Shown here: one piece after another, positions 6,344 through 9,738 of the stretch
Layout: each line of letters begins with the position of its first letter
Numbering within the stretch: the first letter of the stretch is position 1
Source of the DNA: SZUA-370 sp034003955
Lineage (GTDB): Bacteria; Spirochaetota; Spirochaetia; Treponematales; UBA12059
Assembly (NCBI GenBank): GCA_034003955.1
Contig: JAVEXO010000075.1
Coordinates: 1-9,738, forward strand
Reading direction: 5' to 3'
Length of the DNA stretch: 9,738 nucleotides
Position numbers and translations under genes: made by a program
Notes under the pieces: generated by a model
The model's input: only the letters and a program-made list of their open reading frames with translations
Databases searched by the model: none
Told to the model about the DNA's origin: nothing

Positions 6344-6655
6344 ATGCGTCATATAACATTTTTTGTAGTGCTCGTGCTCCTATGCCTGCTTCTGTCTTCA
6401 TGCCTGCCTGGAGATGGTAAAAACACCCAAGAGAAACCTGCTGGGTTCTTTTTCGGTTTTTGGCACGGTGTCGTCGCACCGATATCTCTCATTGTTCAGA
6501 TTTTTAACTCATCTATCCATATCTATGAAGGTAATAATTCTGGCTTCTGGTATGACCTGGGTTTCTGGCTGGCTATAAGTGGCGGGGCAAGCGGGAGTGC
6601 TGCAACTATCAAGACATCACGTAAACGCAGAAAAAGCGATGAATCTGAGGCTTAA
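6344..6655 (+). CDS. Small predicted lipoprotein, function unknown
   Basis: A 103-residue protein with a classic lipoprotein signal: hydrophobic segment from residue 5, lipobox LSSC, lipidated Cys at 20. The mature part has a short polar linker, then GFFFGFWHGVVAP (34-46), a hydrophobic stretch, then IYEGNNSGFWYDLGFWLA (60-77). A small-residue segment and a basic tail with KTSRKRRK follow. I recall the WHG...P and NN.G.WYDLGF pattern from small uncharacterised proteins in many bacteria, but I know no function. The conserved aromatic and His residues and the two hydrophobic stretches suggest membrane association. AAGGA (6334-6338) is five bases before the ATG. It lies between two ABC importers with a likely promoter of its own, so membership of either operon is doubtful. 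No convincing terminator follows it. Confidence 0.75.
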   Translation: MRHITFFVVLVLLCLLLSSCLPGDGKNTQEKPAGFFFGFWHGVVAPISLIVQIFNSSIHIYEGNNSGFWYDLGFWLAISGGASGSAATIKTSRKRRKSDESEA

Positions 6656-6745
6656 ACATATTATACCCAATGATGCGCTTCGCTAGCAACAATTGGCATA
6701 ATGCATAATCACTAAGCTTCGTAACAGGAGTAAAAATACAAAATT

Positions 6746-6769
6746 TCAAATAATATTTGAGTACTCAAA
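6746..6769 (+). promoter_or_regulatory. Overlapping palindromes upstream of the tro promoter
   Basis: TTTGAGTACTCAAA at 6756-6769 is a perfect 14-bp palindrome. It shares its left arm with a second inverted repeat, TCAAAT (6746-6751) with ATTTGA (6755-6760) around three bases. The cluster ends nine bases before the tro -35 hexamer, a usual position for an activator or auxiliary repressor site. The surroundings are strongly AT-rich, which raises the chance of accidental AT symmetry, but the central GAGTACTC is not simple AT sequence. Confidence 0.4.
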
Positions 6770-6777
6770 ATAAAAAT

Positions 6778-6806
6778 TTGCCATATGCTTAAAATTTGTC
6801 TATAGT
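6778..6806 (+). promoter_or_regulatory. Sigma-70 promoter of the tro operon
   Basis: TTGCCA at 6778-6783 (5/6 to TTGACA) and TATAGT at 6801-6806 (5/6 to TATAAT) are spaced exactly 17 bp apart. This is the best promoter match in the window. The predicted start near 6812-6814 gives a leader of about 30 bases before the troA ATG. The -10 hexamer and the start point lie inside a long dyad (6797-6831). Confidence 0.7.
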
Positions 6807-6831
6807 TAAAGCAAATATGCTTTAATAGACA
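6797..6831 (+). promoter_or_regulatory. Dyad operator over the tro -10 and start site (TroR/MntR-like)
   Basis: The core is a perfect inverted repeat: TTAAAGCA (6806-6813), four central bases, TGCTTTAA (6818-6825). It continues outward with TGTCTA (6797-6802) pairing TAGACA (6826-6831), giving 14-bp arms with a 3-base bulge on the left. It covers the -10 hexamer and predicted start site and touches the troA ribosome binding site. ATATGCTT from the right half recurs at 6783-6790, exactly 32 bp upstream, about three helical turns. In T. pallidum the manganese-responsive TroR binds a dyad overlapping the tro -10, so the arrangement is parallel. The regulator itself is not in the window, and Zur or another regulator is possible. 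Confidence 0.65.
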
Positions 6832-6841
6832 GGTGTTATAT

Positions 6842-7771
6842 ATGAATTTTAAGCGTTTTATAGGTATTGCGCTCATTGCCCTCGTGACCTTGAGTGCCTG
6901 TACTCCCAAAGAAGTAAAGAATGATGATGCGAGTCTAATACAGGTAGTTGCAACAATAGGGATGATAGCCGATGCGGCCCAGATCATTGGTGGCGATAAG
7001 GTAGCGGTGACAGCCCTCATGGGACCGGGGGTCGACCCACATCTCTACAAGGCATCCGCCGGTGATGTGTCCCGCTTGACCCGTGCCGATCTCATACTGT
7101 TCAACGGTCTTCATCTGGAAACCAAGATGGGTGAGGTCTTGGAGAAGATGGATGCCAATACAAAGACTAAAGCGGTTTCCGAGACGATAGACACGGAAAG
7201 GCTACTAGCCGCTGAGGATTATGATACAGCCTATGATCCACATGTCTGGTTCGATGTATCACTATGGCGACAGAGTGTTGTTGCTATCCGTGACTCGTTA
7301 ATAGATGCCGACGCAGATCATGCCGACTATTTTAGTAGCAGGTGGGAAGCCTATGATGTTCAATTGCAAGACTTACAAGCCTATGTCATAGAGCGTCTTA
7401 GCGTAGTAGAGAAGGGACAACGGGTTCTTGTTACCGCTCATGATGCCTTTAATTACTTTGGCAAGGCCTATGAATTTCAGGTTCGTGGACTACAGGGCAT
7501 AAGCACCGTCAGCGAGGCGGGCACCAAGGATGTTCAGAATCTTGCACAGTACATAGCAGACAATAGAATCGCAGCCATATTCATAGAATCGTCGGTGCCA
7601 AAAAGGAACGTTGAGGCTTTGCAGGCTGCAGTAAAGTCCCGGGGCTTTGCCGTTGAAATAGGTGGCGAACTCTTTTCCGATGCCATGGGAGACCCTGGTA
7701 CTGCCGAGGGAACCTATCTTGGAATGGTGCGTCACAACATAGACACCATAGCCAACGCACTCGGCAAGTAA
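6842..7771 (+). CDS. troA: Metal-binding lipoprotein TroA of the Tro ABC importer
   Basis: Cluster A-I substrate-binding protein that captures Mn(II)/Zn(II) outside the inner membrane and passes it to the TroC/TroD channel. The 309 residues begin with a lipoprotein signal ending LSAC (Cys20). The metal ligands are all present: His67 in GPGVDPHLY, His134 in DPHVWFD, His200 in VTAHDAFNYFG and Asp280 in GELFSDAMGD. Segments such as NGLHLETKMGEV and IFIESS are, from memory, nearly the same in T. pallidum TroA, which supports orthology. The frame also allows GTG 6833, but ATG 6842 has AGGTG (6831-6835) six bases upstream. It is the first gene after the tro promoter and lies 23 bases before troB. 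Whether Mn, Zn or Fe is the main physiological cargo cannot be settled from the ligand set. Confidence 0.96.
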   Translation: MNFKRFIGIALIALVTLSACTPKEVKNDDASLIQVVATIGMIADAAQIIGGDKVAVTALMGPGVDPHLYKASAGDVSRLTRADLILFNGLHLETKMGEVLEKMDANTKTKAVSETIDTERLLAAEDYDTAYDPHVWFDVSLWRQSVVAIRDSLIDADADHADYFSSRWEAYDVQLQDLQAYVIERLSVVEKGQRVLVTAHDAFNYFGKAYEFQVRGLQGISTVSEAGTKDVQNLAQYIADNRIAAIFIESSVPKRNVEALQAAVKSRGFAVEIGGELFSDAMGDPGTAEGTYLGMVRHNIDTIANALGK

Positions 7772-7794
7772 CGAGCTCATAAAAGGAGACGGCT

Positions 7795-8556
7795 ATGGAG
7801 TACGTCATAGAAGTAGAAGATCTAACGGTAGCGTATGATGATAAACCTGTTCTGTGGGATATAGACCTCAGGGTTCCTCCAGCTATTCTGATGGGCATTG
7901 TAGGTCCCAATGGAGCCGGCAAGACCACCTTGCTCAAGGCCATGCTCGGTCTCCTCAAACCCACTGCTGGAGATATACGAGCCTTCGGTAAGCCTATTGA
8001 TGAAGTCAGGCGGCAGATTGGGTATGTTCCTCAACGCAGCGCGGTGGATTGGGATTTTCCCACCACCGTTTTAGATGTTGTATTGATGGGTAGTTATGGT
8101 GCTCTTGGCTGGATACGCCGTCCTGGTAAGAAGCAGGTTTACGAGGCAATGGAAGCCCTGGAAAAGGTATCGATGACTGATTTTGCCAACAGGCAAATAA
8201 GCCGGCTTTCCGGCGGTCAACAGCAGAGGGTTTTTCTGGCTAGAGCCTTGCTTCAAAATTCAGATATCTATCTGATGGACGAACCCTTTCAAGGGGTCGA
8301 TGCGACTACTGAACGAGCCATCATTTACTTGTTAAAGGATCTTAGAGCCCATGGCAAGACGGTCATCGCCGTTCATCACGATCTTCAGACTGTCCCTGAC
8401 TATTTTGATTGGGTTACCTTACTCAACGTAAGAAATATTGCCAGCGGGCCAGTAGATGATGTCTTCAATCAGGAGAATTTGAAGGCGGCCTTCGGTGGAC
8501 GCATTGCCTTTCTGAAGGAGGGTAGGGGGCAGAAAGAAGAGGCCATAGTCCAATGA
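7795..8556 (+). CDS. troB: Tro metal importer ATPase TroB
   Basis: Cytoplasmic ATPase of the Mn/Zn/Fe importer, 253 residues. It has Walker A GPNGAGKTT (37-45), Q-loop YVPQRSAVDWDFPTTV starting at residue 77, signature LSGGQQQR (138-145), Walker B YLMDEPFQGVD (159-169) and H-loop VIAVHHDL. The VDWDFP segment after the Q-loop and the FQGVD ending are typical of manganese/zinc-type ATPases and differ from the nitrate/sulfonate-type ATPase encoded at 4719-5501. ATG 7795 has AAGGAG eight bases upstream. The stop overlaps the troC start by four bases (ATGA, 8553-8556), indicating coupling. Confidence 0.96.
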   Translation: MEYVIEVEDLTVAYDDKPVLWDIDLRVPPAILMGIVGPNGAGKTTLLKAMLGLLKPTAGDIRAFGKPIDEVRRQIGYVPQRSAVDWDFPTTVLDVVLMGSYGALGWIRRPGKKQVYEAMEALEKVSMTDFANRQISRLSGGQQQRVFLARALLQNSDIYLMDEPFQGVDATTERAIIYLLKDLRAHGKTVIAVHHDLQTVPDYFDWVTLLNVRNIASGPVDDVFNQENLKAAFGGRIAFLKEGRGQKEEAIVQ

Positions 8557-9677
8557 GCACGCTGTTACGTGATTTGATATTCGACTATACCTTGCGCAAT
8601 GTGGCACTGGGTTCAATAGTACTTGGTATAGTCTCGGGAGCCATGGGTAGCTTCGCGGTCCTGCGCAAACAGAGTCTCCTTGGCGACTCAATTTCACACG
8701 CGGCTTTGCCTGGTATCGCCTTGGCTTTCATGCTAACGGGTAGCAAGGCCCCCTGGATCCTGCTCCTCGGAGCCGCGCTCGCAGGCTGGCTTGGCACCTA
8801 TTGTATTCTGAGCATAGTTCGCTACACCCGCCTCAAGGAGGACGCGGCTCAAGGCATAGTCTTGAGTGTCTTCTTTGGTCTGGGAATGGTTCTTCTGACG
8901 CTCATCCAGCGATTTCCAACATCTACCAAAGCGGGTTTGGATAAATTCCTTTTTGGACAGGCGGCGACCCTTATGGCCGAGGATGTCATCACTATGGGTA
9001 TCGTAGGCTTTGCAGCCATCAGTGTCATGCTCATTTTCTGGAAGGAGTTCAAGCTCCTCTCCTTTGATCGCGAGTATCTTGCTTCTCTAGGATTTCCTGC
9101 AAGAAGGCTTGAGACGGTGCTGACTTTCCTTATCGTCGGCGCCATCGTTATTGGCCTGCAGACTGTAGGCGTTGTGCTGATGAGCGCCATGCTCGTGGCT
9201 CCTGCGGCGGCTGCGCGCCAATGGACCGATCGATTGGGTTGGATGGTTGGACTCTCTGGATTCTTTGGCTTGCTTGCCGGTCTGTCTGGAGCCCTCATCT
9301 CTTCCTCCATTGCAAGGCTACCTACCGGTCCGACTATAGTCATGGTTCTTACCGTTATAACAACGACATCGCTTCTCTTTGCTACAAAACGCGGTATCGT
9401 CTGGGCCAAGGCTAGAACATGGCGTAACCGACGAGTCTTTGCAGCTTATTCACTCCTGGATGAAATCTATCTCCTTTCCAGGACGCATGAACGTTTTGAC
9501 CACCCCCATGCGGTGGAGACCCTCAAGCCTCTTTCTGGCTATACACTTGCCGGTACCAAGGCCGCCTTGGAAGCCTTGAGGATGCAAGGGTTAGTTCAGA
9601 GTGGGTCTGACGAGCGCTATGCACTGACGGCAGCCGGGCGAGATAACGCAGCTTCCAGACTACAAGGAGGCGCATGA
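8553..9677 (+). CDS. troC: Tro metal importer permease TroC with C-terminal winged-helix-like domain
   Basis: ABC-3 family permease, 374 residues. The N-terminal portion (about 1-280) is the membrane channel, with the family signature LRKQSLLGDSISHAALPGIALAF and a conserved VGVVLMSAMLVAPAAAARQ segment. Beyond about residue 280 the hydrophobicity ends. A soluble tail follows a basic linker (WAKARTWRNRR). Residues about 298-370 (9444-9662) read as a winged helix: LLDEIYLLSRTHE, AVETLKPLSGY, TLAGTKAALEALRMQGLV as recognition helix, then a wing with ERYALTAAGRDNAA. Simple TroC-type permeases are nearer 280-300 residues. Longer members with DtxR-like tails are known in Mn/Zn permeases such as Bacillus MntC. 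I do not see the DtxR metal-binding and dimerisation domain. The gene overlaps troB by four bases and troD by one. Confidence 0.94.
   Translation: MSTLLRDLIFDYTLRNVALGSIVLGIVSGAMGSFAVLRKQSLLGDSISHAALPGIALAFMLTGSKAPWILLLGAALAGWLGTYCILSIVRYTRLKEDAAQGIVLSVFFGLGMVLLTLIQRFPTSTKAGLDKFLFGQAATLMAEDVITMGIVGFAAISVMLIFWKEFKLLSFDREYLASLGFPARRLETVLTFLIVGAIVIGLQTVGVVLMSAMLVAPAAAARQWTDRLGWMVGLSGFFGLLAGLSGALISSSIARLPTGPTIVMVLTVITTTSLLFATKRGIVWAKARTWRNRRVFAAYSLLDEIYLLSRTHERFDHPHAVETLKPLSGYTLAGTKAALEALRMQGLVQSGSDERYALTAAGRDNAASRLQGGA
9444..9674 (+). other. Winged-helix-like cytosolic domain fused to TroC
   Basis: This marks the part of troC encoding residues about 298-374. The helix-helix-helix-wing order is visible. 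The best marker is the recognition-helix-like stretch TLAGTKAALEALRMQGLV followed by RYALTAAGRDNAA, wording found in many winged-helix regulators. The frame is continuous with the membrane part, with no sign of a frameshift or lost stop codon. Domain limits are estimates by eye. Confidence 0.6.
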
Positions 9678-9738
9678 TGTCGGCTTATATGGATATCCTG
9701 CTCATCTCTATTGTTGTCGCCGTTGCGTGCGCAATCCC
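9677..9738 (+). CDS. troD: Tro metal importer permease TroD, N-terminal fragment
   Basis: Only the first 20 complete codons are in the window; the gene runs off the right edge. The visible peptide is a polar start followed by a hydrophobic stretch (ILLISIVVAVACA), as expected for the first membrane segment of an ABC-3 permease. AAGGAGG at 9664-9670 is six bases before ATG 9677, and TGATG overlaps the troC stop. ATG 9674, three bases upstream, is possible but too close to the ribosome binding site. The name rests on its position after troA-troB-troC, since two permeases are normal for this system, rather than on the short sequence. Confidence 0.7.
   Translation, partial: MSAYMDILLISIVVAVACAI

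Noticed and set aside
6656..6720. Terminator between the lipoprotein gene and troA
   Set aside because: Short repeats such as GCTTCG and GCATAATGCAT are present, but there is no stable GC stem followed by a T-run, so none is annotated.
8849..9409. 186-codon open frame on the - strand inside troC
   Set aside because: It lies wholly antisense to a well-supported permease. Its translation is a low-complexity mix rich in Met, Thr, Pro and Arg, typical of a shadow of a membrane-protein gene.
1..9738. CRISPR array, transposon, prophage or tRNA/rRNA genes
   Set aside because: I saw no regularly spaced direct repeats, no transposase or integrase reading frames, and no tRNA- or rRNA-like segments on either strand.

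Overview
The window looks like a chromosomal segment of a spirochaete, most likely a Treponema-like member of the Spirochaetales with roughly balanced base composition. The main reason is the metal transporter at the right end. Its binding protein matches what I recall of Treponema pallidum TroA almost segment by segment, including all four metal ligands (His67, His134, His200, Asp280 here; His68, His133, His199, Asp279 there). No database search was possible, so this placement rests on recall.

Layout. (1) 1-490, + strand: the 3' end of an enolase-superfamily dipeptide epimerase, followed by a hairpin terminator. (2) 585-2063, - strand: a PepD-type M20 dipeptidase, convergent with the epimerase. 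(3) 2064-2230: a divergent regulatory region with a near-consensus Fur box directly before a short-chain flavodoxin (2231-2665, + strand). (4) 2725-3642, - strand: a UbiA/MenA-like membrane prenyltransferase with an altered first aspartate motif. (5) 3773-6274, + strand: a three-gene ABC importer of the nitrate/sulfonate/taurine/thiamine-precursor type (binding protein, ATPase, permease). It is preceded by a possible 47-codon leader ORF with a very strong ribosome binding site. (6) 6344-6655, + strand: a small predicted lipoprotein, probably with its own promoter. (7) 6656-6841: an AT-rich intergenic region with a good sigma-70 promoter, a long dyad covering its -10 and start site, and additional palindromes upstream. 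(8) 6842 to the window end: troA-troB-troC-troD, a Mn/Zn/Fe-type ABC importer; troD is cut by the edge.

How they fit together. Two regulatory regions read as metal control: a Fur-type operator on flavodoxin, consistent with replacing ferredoxin when iron is scarce, and a dyad operator on the tro promoter, consistent with TroR/MntR-type repression. The TroC permease carries a C-terminal winged-helix-like domain of about 75 residues, so a DNA-binding-type fold appears joined to the transport channel. The epimerase and PepD are both dipeptide enzymes, but they lie on opposite strands. The ABC importer's substrate and the prenyltransferase's product cannot be decided from this window. I see no insertion sequences, CRISPR arrays, rRNA or tRNA genes, and no large novel gene cluster. 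The most unusual items are regulatory architecture, the TroC fusion, the prenyltransferase motif change and the leader ORF.
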